In this document: positions 33,114 to 41,910 of the stretch, one piece after another
How the letters are laid out: every line of letters starts with the position of its first letter
How positions within the stretch are numbered: the stretch's first letter is position 1
Assembly (NCBI GenBank): GCA_023437225.1
Contig: JAEZGS010000017.1
Location: 186,001 to 250,000, forward strand
Length of the DNA: 64,000 bases
Source: Bacteroidota bacterium
GTDB lineage: Bacteria > Bacteroidota > Bacteroidia > Chitinophagales > Chitinophagaceae
Direction: 5' to 3'
Notes under the pieces: generated by a model
The model's database searches: none
Told to the model about the DNA's origin: nothing
What the model saw: the letters and a program-made list of their open reading frames with translations, nothing else
Made by a program: the position numbers and the translations under genes

Positions 33114-34160
33114 ATGCAGCAGATCCATTTAACCGAACAGATCAGCGATTCCATCGATTACAAACAGCAACTGTTTCCCTTTACTGCTACCAGGCACATG
33201 TCCGATATACGAGTGGGAATCCTCACCATTCGTGAGAAGTGGGAATATGTTGGGGCGGACGTTCTGGATCATGGCGAGCCGGGAGATAAAAAAATTGCTG
33301 CCAACCTCGTTCCATCAAACTACTTTTTGGAAAATTTCAGGTCTGGTATCCTTCCAGACGCTGAGGGTCAGCGAACGATCTCATTTCCCTGGGAGATATT
33401 TCAGTTGAATGATTGGGCAATCCGGCAGGACTACGAGCTTATAACCAACGGCAGGAAGTCTGAACCGATTCAGAAAGGCACATATGCAAACAACGAGTCG
33501 CAGATATTTATTGAAGAAGGTGCAAGTGTTGGATCGTGTTGGTTGAACGCATCGTCAGGCCCCATCTATATCGGACGCAATGCCGTAATAATGGATGGAA
33601 CAATGATAATGGGACCCGTTGCGATCTGTGAGGGTGCTGTGATAAAAATGGGAACCAAAATATATGGAGCAACCACCATTGGCCCTCGTTGCGTTGCGGG
33701 CGGTGAAATAAAGAACTCAATGATGATGGGTTATTCCAATAAAGCGCATGACGGCTATCTTGGCGATTCCGTGCTGGGAGAGTGGTGCAATCTTGGCGCC
33801 GGCACTTCGAACTCCAATATGAAAAACACCGCTGGTGATGTTTCCATGTGGGTGCCATCGCTGAATGCCTCGAAAGTGGTGGGTAACAAATGTGGTTTAA
33901 TTATGGGCGATTACAGTCGCGCGTCTATAAACACATCCTTCAACACAGGCACCATGGTGGGAGTGTGTGCGAATGTTTTTGGTTCGGGTCTTACACCCAA
34001 ATACATTCCATCCTTTAGCTGGGGGACTGACGGGACCACTAAAGCGAGTATAGATAAAACCTTAGAACATATAACTAACTGGAAAAAATTGAAACAAAAG
34101 GAACTTACAGAACCTGAAGTTCAGGCATTGAGGCATATTTTTGCGCATTCAAAATTTTAA
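33114..34160 (+). CDS. GlmU-like left-handed beta-helix protein (putative sugar-nucleotide transferase homologue)
   Basis: 348 residues. The N-terminal 150 residues resemble the proteins called putative sugar nucleotidyltransferase in Bacteroidota, but the canonical LAAGxGTRM nucleotidyl-binding motif is absent. Residues about 130-330 are a hexapeptide-repeat left-handed beta-helix (IYIGRNAVIMDGTMIMGPVA, GAVIKMGTKIYGATTIGP), as in acyltransferases such as the C-domain of GlmU, including KAHDGYLGDSVLGEWCNLGAGT. An acyl- or acetyltransferase role is possible; the substrate is unknown. tpiA starts 4 bases after its stop. Confidence 0.72.
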   Translation: MQQIHLTEQISDSIDYKQQLFPFTATRHMSDIRVGILTIREKWEYVGADVLDHGEPGDKKIAANLVPSNYFLENFRSGILPDAEGQRTISFPWEIFQLNDWAIRQDYELITNGRKSEPIQKGTYANNESQIFIEEGASVGSCWLNASSGPIYIGRNAVIMDGTMIMGPVAICEGAVIKMGTKIYGATTIGPRCVAGGEIKNSMMMGYSNKAHDGYLGDSVLGEWCNLGAGTSNSNMKNTAGDVSMWVPSLNASKVVGNKCGLIMGDYSRASINTSFNTGTMVGVCANVFGSGLTPKYIPSFSWGTDGTTKASIDKTLEHITNWKKLKQKELTEPEVQALRHIFAHSKF

Positions 34161-34164
34161 TATT

Positions 34165-34926
34165 ATGAGGAAACAAATCGCCGCAGCAAACTGGAAGATG
34201 AACTGTACTTATCACGAGGGTGAATTATTATTGAACGAGATCTTAGAAAACAATATAGAACTACAGGAACATCAGCGTGCGGTATTTGCTGTTCCTTTCC
34301 CATATCTCATAATGGCTAATGGCAAAGTTGGTTCAAGAAAGAACTATGCTGCTGCTGCCCAAAACTGTTCAAACCAGGAAAAAGGTGCTTACACGGGTGA
34401 AGTTTCAGTGGATATGCTTGCTTCAATCGACATCAATTATGTAGTCATTGGACACAGCGAGAGACGTGAATACTATCATGAAGACAATAAGTTTCTAGCT
34501 GAAAAAGTAGATCGTTGCCTGGCAAAAAACATCACCCCCATATTTTGTTGTGGCGAACCGTTGAATATTCGTGAAGAAGGAACTCAGAATTCATTTGTGG
34601 AAACACAACTTCGCGAATCACTCTTCCACCTAAGTGCAGAGCAGGTACAGAAGATTGTCATAGCCTACGAACCCATCTGGGCGATCGGTACAGGCCGCAC
34701 TGCAAGTTCAGACCAGGCGCAAGAGATGCATGCTCATCTGCGCGCGGTTCTCGCTGCGCAATATGGACAGGAGGTTGCAAACAATATTTCAATTTTGTAT
34801 GGAGGCAGTGTTAAAGCTTCCAATGCAGAGGAATTGTTCTCCAGGCCTGACGTCGATGGAGGACTTGTAGGTGGTGCTTCACTTGTGTCGACTGAATTTG
34901 CAGCTATTATGCGCGCACTTAAATAA
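34165..34926 (+). CDS. tpiA: triosephosphate isomerase
   Basis: Interconverts dihydroxyacetone phosphate and glyceraldehyde 3-phosphate in glycolysis. 253 residues, TIM barrel. Catalytic residues are visible: Lys in AAANWKMNC, His in VIGHSERREY, Glu in AYEPIWAIGTGRT, and the phosphate loop ILYGGSVKASNAEE. The ATG was chosen eight codons inside the longest open frame because AAANWKM follows at the family distance. Probably co-transcribed with the GlmU-like gene. Confidence 0.97.
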   Translation: MRKQIAAANWKMNCTYHEGELLLNEILENNIELQEHQRAVFAVPFPYLIMANGKVGSRKNYAAAAQNCSNQEKGAYTGEVSVDMLASIDINYVVIGHSERREYYHEDNKFLAEKVDRCLAKNITPIFCCGEPLNIREEGTQNSFVETQLRESLFHLSAEQVQKIVIAYEPIWAIGTGRTASSDQAQEMHAHLRAVLAAQYGQEVANNISILYGGSVKASNAEELFSRPDVDGGLVGGASLVSTEFAAIMRALK

Positions 34927-34939
34927 TACATTTATCGAT

Positions 34940-36226
34940 ATGGCCCTCCGAACTCTCTTTAAGAAAAACCTGTTCTGGAGGGCTTTTTATTTTGGCACTA
35001 ATGTTTTATTAACCATAGTTCTCGCCAGATCCCTGAGTGCAGAGAACATTGGTTCACTCTATTTCGACATAGCCCTGATATCACTGTTTATACAGGTTGC
35101 AGGATTTAGCCTTGAATCTGGAATAGGGTACTATTCCGCAGGAAACAAGTTGAACCAATACCTGCTAGCTGCCATTGGTGTCATTTGGACAATTATTATT
35201 TCCTCTCTTGCATTATTGTTTTTTGGGTGGGATACGATCGCCAGTTTGAGCGCTACAAGGGATGGCATCGATACTCACCTTTTGGTGAGCTTTGTGTCCG
35301 GAAATTTGTTGTACAATTATTTTTCTTCCATGTACTATGGCAAGTTGAACTTCGAAACGCCTAATGTTGTTGGCGCAATAGTTCAGCTGCTGCTCTTTCT
35401 ATTTATATTAGCCGGCCTGCTCGGATATAAGCCCTGGCAGCAACAGGATATCATCGTTAGCGCTTTTTTCTATTCCTTTCTGATCAAAGGTGTCTTACTT
35501 GCATTCTCATACCTCGCATTCTCAAAACGCTTAAAAAGTTCGGTACAAATTTCCCCGGCAGATATAAGGCATTTATTCAAATACAGTTTGATCGCATGGA
35601 TAGCAAATACAGTCACGTTTCTGTTGTATCGACTCGACTATTATTTTGTCGAGCGTTTTTGTGAGAATGTTGCGCTTGGTAATTATACCCAGGTGACGCG
35701 GATTACACAACTATTACTTGTCATACCCGGAATAGTAGCCACCGTTGTCTTTCCACTTTCGTCTTCATCAAACGATTCAAAGCTGATGGGTCAAAAAGTA
35801 TCGCAAGCTGCATTATTGCTATTTTATCTCAACATATTTATTTGCCTTTTCATTTGCATGACGGGCTATTGGTTGTTTCCCTACGTATTTGGAAATGATT
35901 TTGCATTGATGTACTCTCTATTTCTTTTGCTGATGCCGGGAGTGATCTTATATAGCTGCATCTTCCCCTTGACTGCACATTTTGCCGGCCAGAATCAAAT
36001 ACGTCATAATGTAATTGGTGCGTTTATCGGACTATGCATACTTACAACGCTTGATGTACTTTTTGTTCCGAAAGGCGGTGTGTACGCAGCAGCCATTATT
36101 AACAGCATCGCATATTCTGCCTCAGCTATGTATACACTTCATATATTCAAAAAGCAAAACAAAAATCTGTTTATTGACTTGTTCAGGTTTCCATTGCGTC
36201 AATTAAGAATCACACTTCGCAACTAA
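34940..36226 (+). CDS. Wzx-like polysaccharide flippase (MOP superfamily)
   Basis: 428 residues, 12 or more hydrophobic helices with basic cytoplasmic loops. The start MALRTLFKKNLFWRAFYFGTN and the pattern of LARSLSAENIGSLYFDIALI match the polysaccharide-transporter/flippase branch. It would flip a lipid-linked sugar across the inner membrane. It lies 13 bases after tpiA, but shares no pathway with it; a role in surface-glycan export fits with the convergent glycosyltransferase, whose 3' end it overlaps by 24 bases. Confidence 0.8.
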   Translation: MALRTLFKKNLFWRAFYFGTNVLLTIVLARSLSAENIGSLYFDIALISLFIQVAGFSLESGIGYYSAGNKLNQYLLAAIGVIWTIIISSLALLFFGWDTIASLSATRDGIDTHLLVSFVSGNLLYNYFSSMYYGKLNFETPNVVGAIVQLLLFLFILAGLLGYKPWQQQDIIVSAFFYSFLIKGVLLAFSYLAFSKRLKSSVQISPADIRHLFKYSLIAWIANTVTFLLYRLDYYFVERFCENVALGNYTQVTRITQLLLVIPGIVATVVFPLSSSSNDSKLMGQKVSQAALLLFYLNIFICLFICMTGYWLFPYVFGNDFALMYSLFLLLMPGVILYSCIFPLTAHFAGQNQIRHNVIGAFIGLCILTTLDVLFVPKGGVYAAAIINSIAYSASAMYTLHIFKKQNKNLFIDLFRFPLRQLRITLRN

Positions 36227-37465
36227 TGCTTCAAGTCGCTTAACCAAAGTTTCGCTATTCTTAACGGCATCACATTTCTGCAGGTAGGTTTGCCTTGCAT
36301 TGGTTTGCATCGCCTGGCGTGTAGATTCAGGGAGTGCATTAAATTCTTTAAGAGCTTCGGCCAATTGTAGTGAAGTGATGTTCGGCTCAAGCAAGACGCC
36401 GTTGTCCTTGTTTACTATCTCAGAAGTGCCGCCAACATTTGTAGCGATGACCGGAATGCCTGCGGCGAATGCTTCCATTATAGAAACAGGCACGCCTTCG
36501 GACTCACTAACATTTACAAATACATTGAACTGCTCACTTTCATAAATTGCCGGAATCTCTTCCTGGAAGAGGTAACCTTTGAAAATAGTGGTGATATGAG
36601 AATGGTTGAAGCGTTCACAAAATGCTTTCAAGCTCATCAATTCATTTCCATCGCCGATATGCATCCACAATGTTTGAAATCGTATGTGTTCAAGACTTTC
36701 TGCTAGCAACAGCAATCGTTTTACCGGCACGGCAGGAGAACATGTTACAATTTTCAGAACGTTGTTAGGAATATGATTTTGAGCAATGATGTCTTGAGAT
36801 CGCCGGATGGCAAATTGAGGTGGCGCACCTAACCGTGCTAAAAATGTATCGTTGTCGATTCCAAGTGTCTCTTCCAGATACTTCAAACCATGATTGGAAC
36901 AGGGGAGTAGAAGATCTGACTTATAGAGGACCTGCCTTTGGTAGGGTATGTACCCATAATTTTGTTCCAGGTATAGATCGAAGCCATGTAAACGAGTTGC
37001 CACTTTGAAGCGGCGATTTTTCAAAAAGGGAATCATCAATGCAGAGTGCCGGGCCCAAAAGAAGTACCATACCGTATCATCGTCAGACTCATCAGCGAGC
37101 CGCTTCAAAAAAGGATGGAAGTAAAGTGCTGCCGTATAATAGCTGTCGCGCACCCAGGAGGTAACATGATGTCGACTGAGAAAAACTTTTGTTGAAAAAA
37201 ATTCTTTGAGAAAGTAGATGATCAACGGTGAAAACAAAGCCTGAAAGAATAATTTCAGGCGACTCACAAAATTCAAATCTGCTGTTAACGGCAATTTATA
37301 AGTGACCGATGCAATAGGCTTTATGAGCATTCTCTTATTTCCACCGTAGTAGAATGGCACAACTGTAACCTCATGGCCGCGTGCTACAAGCGCCTCCAAC
37401 TCGATTGTCTTCCAGTGATCTGGCTGACCGTACGGATATGAATTGGTGAAGTAAAAAATCCTCAT
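36203..37465 (-). CDS. glycosyltransferase family 4-type protein
   Basis: 420 residues, GT-B fold. The N-terminal half begins MRIFYFTNSYPYGQPDHWKT with TIELEALVARGHEVTVVPFY; the C-terminal Rossmann half has VTCSPAVPVKRLLLLAESL, MHIGDGNELMSL, and the donor-binding block SESEGVPVSIMEAFAAGIPVIATNVGGTSEIV with EX7E-type glutamates. It transfers a nucleotide-activated sugar to an acceptor; the sugars are unknown. A hydrophobic stretch at about 75-100 (LKLFFQALFSPLIIYFLKEF) may bind the membrane. Converges with the flippase and overlaps its end. Confidence 0.85.
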   Translation of the reverse strand: MRIFYFTNSYPYGQPDHWKTIELEALVARGHEVTVVPFYYGGNKRMLIKPIASVTYKLPLTADLNFVSRLKLFFQALFSPLIIYFLKEFFSTKVFLSRHHVTSWVRDSYYTAALYFHPFLKRLADESDDDTVWYFFWARHSALMIPFLKNRRFKVATRLHGFDLYLEQNYGYIPYQRQVLYKSDLLLPCSNHGLKYLEETLGIDNDTFLARLGAPPQFAIRRSQDIIAQNHIPNNVLKIVTCSPAVPVKRLLLLAESLEHIRFQTLWMHIGDGNELMSLKAFCERFNHSHITTIFKGYLFQEEIPAIYESEQFNVFVNVSESEGVPVSIMEAFAAGIPVIATNVGGTSEIVNKDNGVLLEPNITSLQLAEALKEFNALPESTRQAMQTNARQTYLQKCDAVKNSETLVKRLEALVAKCDS

Positions 37466-37553
37466 TACTGGGAAGTATTCGAAAATGACAATTTAATGGA
37501 TAGAATGCCAAGATATCTGTTTTTCTTTTTTCCGTTGCTGACGCGCGTTTTAT

Positions 37554-37561
37554 TACCTTTG
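37554..37561 (+). promoter_or_regulatory. Bacteroidota -7 box of lepA
   Basis: TACCTTTG, a perfect TAnnTTTG, followed by CAGGCGCC; 28 bases before the chosen ATG at 37590. Confidence 0.55.
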
Positions 37562-37589
37562 CAGGCGCCTCGAAATGGCCATTGGAAAC

Positions 37590-39383
37590 ATGAAGAACAT
37601 CAGGAATTTTTGCATTATCGCTCATATTGACCACGGGAAGAGCACTTTGGCCGACAGGTTACTGGAAGTTACTAAAACCATCACAGAGAGGCAGATGATG
37701 GACCAGGTATTGGATGATATGGATCTGGAGCGCGAGAAAGGTATTACCATTAAGAGTCACGCCATACAGATCAACTATCGTCATACAGATGGACAGGAAT
37801 ACATTCTTAATCTTATCGACACGCCCGGCCACGTTGATTTCAGCTATGAGGTAAGTCGCGCGCTAGCTGCTTGTGAAGGAGCCTTACTGTTGGTGGATGC
37901 GACCCAGGGAATCCAGGCACAAACTATTTCGAACCTATATCTCGCAATTGACAATGACCTGGAGATTATCCCGGTGGTGAACAAGATCGATATGGATGGT
38001 GCCATGATCGAAGAAGTAGAAGATCAAATCATTGAACTGATCGGTTGTAAACGTGAAGAGATTGTCCATGCAAGCGGGCGCACAGGGATCGGAGTTGATA
38101 ATATTCTCAAGTCAATCATAGAACGTATACCTGCGCCTAAAGGTGATGAAACTGCACCTTTACAGGCACTGATATTTGACAGTGTATTTAATTCGTTCCG
38201 CGGGATCATCGTTTATTATCGCATTCTTCACGGCGTCATCCGGAAGGGCGATAAAGTAAAATTCGTATCAACAGGCCTTACTTATGATGCAGACGAAGTG
38301 GGAATTCTTAAACTTGCTTTGGATGCAAAGCAGGAAGTCAGGACGGGCGATGTTGGATACATCATCACGGGGATCAAGAATGCCAAAGAGGTTAAAGTAG
38401 GAGATACACTTACTGTTGCCTCAAATCCTGATCCCCAAATGATCCAGGGTTTTGAAGAAGTGAAACCGATGGTGTTTGCAGGAATTTTCCCTGTCAATAC
38501 GGATGAATTCGAGGAGCTGCGCGAGTGCATGGACAAATTGCAATTGAATGACGCGTCGCTGACTTATGAGCTTGAAACATCACAAGCACTTGGCTTTGGT
38601 TTCCGATGCGGATTCCTTGGGATGTTGCATATGGAAATCATCCAGGAAAGGCTGGAAAGAGAGTTTAATCAAACGGTGATCACTACGGTGCCAAACGTAA
38701 GTTTCATCGCGTATACCACAAGAGGCGAGAAGCAAATCGTGAATAACCCCACTGAAATGCCTGATCCTACTCAGCTTGATCGCATCGAAGAGCCTTTCAT
38801 CAAAGCGCAGATAATTACCAAGCCCGATTATATCGGTAACATTATGACCTTGTGTCTTGGCAAACGAGGCATTCTGATCAATCAAAGTTATCTGACCACT
38901 ACCCGCGTCGAATTGATTTTTGAGATGCCTTTGACGGAAATAGTTTTTGATTTTTACGACAAATTAAAAAGTCAGACGCGTGGTTATGCCTCTTTTGATT
39001 ATCATCCTATAGGGTACCGTGAAAGCGATATTGTCAAAATGGATATCCTTTTAAATGGAGAAAAAGTTGATGCCTTAAGCGCATTGATACATCGTGGTCG
39101 TGCACAGGATTTCGGACGTAAGCTCTGTGAAAAACTAAAAGAGCTGTTGCCGCGACAGCAATTCCAGATTGCCATACAGGCCGCAATAGGAGCGAAGGTT
39201 ATTGCACGTGAGAACATTTCTGCTATGAGGAAGGATGTAACCGCAAAATGTTACGGTGGTGATATCAGTCGTAAACGAAAACTTCTCGAAAAGCAAAAAG
39301 AAGGAAAAAAGCGAATGAGACAGATCGGAAATGTTGAGGTGCCACAGGAAGCATTCCTCGCAGTACTAAAACTGGACGATTAA
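37590..39383 (+). CDS. lepA: elongation factor 4 (LepA)
   Basis: GTPase that acts on elongating or initiating ribosomes. 597 residues from MKNIRNFCIIAHIDHGKST, the canonical LepA start; an in-frame ATG five codons earlier (37575) is the alternative. G motifs: AHIDHGKST (G1), EREKGITIKSHA (G2 region), LIDTPGHVDF (G3), VNKIDMDGA (G4). Then domain II, two alpha/beta domains (GFRCGFLGMLHMEI) and the LepA-specific C-terminal domain ending KCYGGDISRKRKLLEKQKEGKKRMRQIG. Housekeeping, no operon partner. Confidence 0.97.
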   Translation: MKNIRNFCIIAHIDHGKSTLADRLLEVTKTITERQMMDQVLDDMDLEREKGITIKSHAIQINYRHTDGQEYILNLIDTPGHVDFSYEVSRALAACEGALLLVDATQGIQAQTISNLYLAIDNDLEIIPVVNKIDMDGAMIEEVEDQIIELIGCKREEIVHASGRTGIGVDNILKSIIERIPAPKGDETAPLQALIFDSVFNSFRGIIVYYRILHGVIRKGDKVKFVSTGLTYDADEVGILKLALDAKQEVRTGDVGYIITGIKNAKEVKVGDTLTVASNPDPQMIQGFEEVKPMVFAGIFPVNTDEFEELRECMDKLQLNDASLTYELETSQALGFGFRCGFLGMLHMEIIQERLEREFNQTVITTVPNVSFIAYTTRGEKQIVNNPTEMPDPTQLDRIEEPFIKAQIITKPDYIGNIMTLCLGKRGILINQSYLTTTRVELIFEMPLTEIVFDFYDKLKSQTRGYASFDYHPIGYRESDIVKMDILLNGEKVDALSALIHRGRAQDFGRKLCEKLKELLPRQQFQIAIQAAIGAKVIARENISAMRKDVTAKCYGGDISRKRKLLEKQKEGKKRMRQIGNVEVPQEAFLAVLKLDD

Positions 39384-39387
39384 TAAA

Positions 39388-39420
39388 AAGGGCAATCACT
39401 ACTGGTTGCCCTTCTTCTTT
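39388..39420. terminator. terminator between lepA and the converging gene
   Basis: AAGGGCAA / TTGCCCTT, 8-bp stem with 10-base loop, then TCTTCTTTTTC. It overlaps the last codons of the minus-strand gene. Confidence 0.8.
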
Positions 39421-40370
39421 TTCGATTTTTCAATATTCTTTTGCGAGGCGTCTTCAAGTGCCTGTTCATTGATGTTACCTTCTGCATCCCGAATGGTTGC
39501 ATCTACTGGAAACTCACCGTCTCTTAATGCGAAGTCAAACACCTTATTGACGTGTACCCATTGGCCATTCTTCCATTTAAAACCCTCATAGTCACCATCT
39601 GGTATATATGTTTCCTTTTTTTGGGGTTCATCGGTCTCACTAATGAGGTGATCAAACACTATCATATCAAGGTTCGCATCATAATTAAATACCGTGTTCG
39701 CTTCCTTTTTATATTCAATGCTGAACCTTGATTGAACAGGGCGTTTTACTGAATCTTCAGCAAAAGAGATAACAGGGCCGCCAAACACTGGTTCACCTTT
39801 GGCATTGAAAGAGAGGACCTCCAGCCACTTTTTGTTACTGGCTATGCTGAAATCGTCAAACCCGAGCAGCGTATAAAACGCCTTTCCATTATGTTCTTTC
39901 CGAACGATCCGATAATAAATAGCTCCGATCCAGTTGTTCCGGGTACGCACTGAATCCATAGGGCGCGATGTGAACATGGATGCATCAAAAAGTGGATACA
40001 ATTTTAATGATCCATCTGCCGTGCGCATTTGAATAGCGCCTTTCTGAAGGAAGACATATTCATCTTTCTTCAATTGCCATGTAAAAATTCTAAAGGCGCT
40101 ATCGGGCGCATATAATTTCGAGACTGTTCTTAAAGAATCAAACGGATAGTGAAATGAATTCTTTGTCTGAAGTGCGCGCACTAAACCACGAACAAAATTA
40201 CTGTCTGCCCTGAAACGGGTCATGGCATTCGTACCGTTGATCATGCTGTCGGCAAACCGCATAAGGGAATCTTCTTTCAATCTTATTTGGCGCCTCTGGT
40301 CCGGTTGGGCCATGAGTTGGGAACCCATAACTGTTAGCAACAGAATTAGAAGCGTTTGTTTGAGCCGCAT
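39399..40370 (-). CDS. secreted protein of unknown function
   Basis: 323 residues with signal peptide MRLKQTLLILLLTVMGSQLMAQ; two upstream ATG codons (40394, 40385) give a poorer signal. The mature part starts with a charged helical region (QRRQIRLKEDSLMRFADSM) and continues with mixed alpha/beta sequence (FRIFTWQLKKDEYVFLQKGAIQM, WIGAIYYRIVRKEHNGKAFYTLLGFDDFS) and ends in a very basic tail (KKNIEKSKKKKGNQ). I do not recognise a named family, but similar secreted proteins occur in Bacteroidota. It may be periplasmic; no enzyme motif is seen. Confidence 0.65.
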   Translation of the reverse strand: MRLKQTLLILLLTVMGSQLMAQPDQRRQIRLKEDSLMRFADSMINGTNAMTRFRADSNFVRGLVRALQTKNSFHYPFDSLRTVSKLYAPDSAFRIFTWQLKKDEYVFLQKGAIQMRTADGSLKLYPLFDASMFTSRPMDSVRTRNNWIGAIYYRIVRKEHNGKAFYTLLGFDDFSIASNKKWLEVLSFNAKGEPVFGGPVISFAEDSVKRPVQSRFSIEYKKEANTVFNYDANLDMIVFDHLISETDEPQKKETYIPDGDYEGFKWKNGQWVHVNKVFDFALRDGEFPVDATIRDAEGNINEQALEDASQKNIEKSKKKKGNQ

Positions 40371-40461
40371 AGAGTTTGAATTCATATGCCGCAAATGTCG
40401 GATTTCAGCTTATTGGTTTAGTGTTCGAGGTCAATTATTAACTACTTCTTATTGCAACAAT

Positions 40462-40479
40462 TGAGTAAATAGTTACTCA
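40462..40479. promoter_or_regulatory. perfect inverted repeat in the intergenic region
   Basis: TGAGTAA / TTACTCA, 7 bp with 4-base centre ATAG, in the 254-base divergent gap before the SRPBCC gene. It could be an operator. The rest of this gap shows no gene or known RNA. Confidence 0.35.
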
Positions 40480-40624
40480 TTCGACGACCTAATTCTCCGG
40501 GTAAATCTTTAGAAACTGTTGTTGCCTCTGCATAACTAATTGGTGAGTAAGCGTTTAGTATGTGCTTTGAAAACTCTCTTCCACTTGTGCAGGGTTTTTT
40601 TATCAGTTTTGAAAAAACAGATCT

Positions 40625-41356
40625 ATGTACAATCAGCAATATTTACCCGCCGAACAACCTATCGGTTCCAATGCCTTTGATCCGGCAAACGGAAATGTAC
40701 ATGTGAACGTTAGCAATTTCGAACGAATTGCCTCCGCAGCAATCGGCGCGTTCCTGGTTTTCAATTCTATCAAAAAAATCGGTCGCGCACCATTGCGTAG
40801 CATATCAAGAATTGCTGCCGGCGGCGCATTATTGTATCGTGGTGTCAGCGGCTATTGCCCTGTATATCACAAATTTGAAATCGACGGTAGCAAAACTGAG
40901 TCGGTGAATATTCGCACCAACCTGGTAGTAAATAAACCTAAGCACGAAGTGTATCATTTCTGGAGAAGGTTGGAAAACCTGCCACTGTTTATGAAACACC
41001 TTGTAAGTGTGACTGAATTGGATTCTCGCCGATCACATTGGGAAGCAAAGTTCCCCGAGGGCAACCCTATCACATTTAAGTGGGATGCAGAAATAGTGAA
41101 AGATGAGGAGGGTAGCCTACTATCGTGGAGATCACTTCCAGGTTCATCAATTGACAACGCCGGTAAGGTTGAATTCCGCGATGCGCTTGGAAACCGCGGA
41201 ACTGAACTCAGAATAATGATCACTTATCGTCCTCCGGCAGGAAACATAGGGACAAATGTGGCGCGCTTGTTCAACCCGATATTTGAAAAACTGGTTCGGG
41301 AAGACGTACAAAATTTCAAAAGTTTCATAGACGCAGGTTCTATGTCTGCTGTCTAG
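40625..41356 (+). CDS. YgaP-like transmembrane domain fused to SRPBCC (cyclase/dehydrase-like) domain
   Basis: 243 residues. N-terminal part (about 30-85; VNVSNFERIASAAIGAFLVF, then ISRIAAGGALLYRGVSGYCPVYHKF) matches the DUF2892/YgaP inner-membrane segment. C-terminal part (about 90-235; VVNKPKHEVYHFWRRLENLPLFMKHL, then WDAEIVKDEEGSLLSWRSLPG) is an SRPBCC/START-like lipid- or ligand-binding fold. The fold binds hydrophobic molecules in a deep cavity; the ligand is unknown. This arrangement is known in several phyla. Its 3' end overlaps the converging gmhB by 17 bases. Confidence 0.8.
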   Translation: MYNQQYLPAEQPIGSNAFDPANGNVHVNVSNFERIASAAIGAFLVFNSIKKIGRAPLRSISRIAAGGALLYRGVSGYCPVYHKFEIDGSKTESVNIRTNLVVNKPKHEVYHFWRRLENLPLFMKHLVSVTELDSRRSHWEAKFPEGNPITFKWDAEIVKDEEGSLLSWRSLPGSSIDNAGKVEFRDALGNRGTELRIMITYRPPAGNIGTNVARLFNPIFEKLVREDVQNFKSFIDAGSMSAV

Positions 41357-41909
41357 CCTCAACGATCATTTGTGTAAACTCCGGTAGGTCTTTACACGAA
41401 AGGTCTATAAGCGGATGCGGGGATGTTATATCGGGTCTCGTCGTTCTGACATGCACGGTATACATGCCCGCATTTTTGCCAAATGACATATCACTCAGAT
41501 TATTTCCCACCATGATCGATTTCCCCATCTCAATTGAAGGAAACCTTTTTTGGGCACGGAAAGCCATTCCCGGATTGGGCTTCCGGTCTTCATGATTATC
41601 GTCCAGTGATGAGCAGTAATAAATAGAATCGATCCTGCCGCCCGACTGTTTTATTTCATTCAACATCTGTTCATGAATAAGAGCAAGATCTTCATCAGTC
41701 ATCAATCCTTTTCCAATTCCACGTTGGTTGGTTACCAATATGATGGCATCAAACAATTCTGATAATTGTTTAAGTGAGTCTTTGACTCCGGGAAGAAAAA
41801 CAAACTCACTATAATCAAATACATAACTCGCTTCCTTTTCTACATTCAGCACTCCATCACGATCAAGGAATAAAGTCCAGGTATTATCAACTCTTGAAAG
41901 ATCGAGCAT
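41340..41909 (-). CDS. gmhB: D-glycero-alpha-D-manno-heptose-1,7-bisphosphate 7-phosphatase
   Basis: 189 residues, HAD-superfamily phosphatase. Motif I is FLDRDGVLN (nucleophile Asp), motif II VTNQRGIGKG, motif III/IV around DRKPNPGMA and GNNLSDM. It removes the 7-phosphate from heptose bisphosphate, third step of the pathway to GDP-D-glycero-alpha-D-manno-heptose. It is last of an operon, one base after hddC. Histidinol-phosphate phosphatase is the related alternative, but the neighbours settle the role. Confidence 0.9.
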   Translation of the reverse strand: MLDLSRVDNTWTLFLDRDGVLNVEKEASYVFDYSEFVFLPGVKDSLKQLSELFDAIILVTNQRGIGKGLMTDEDLALIHEQMLNEIKQSGGRIDSIYYCSSLDDNHEDRKPNPGMAFRAQKRFPSIEMGKSIMVGNNLSDMSFGKNAGMYTVHVRTTRPDITSPHPLIDLSCKDLPEFTQMIVEARQQT

Positions 41910-41910
41910 A

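Noticed and set aside
40442..40639. 65-codon minus-strand frame in the gap before the SRPBCC gene
   Set aside because: Overlaps the start of the SRPBCC gene and has no signal, motif or promoter.
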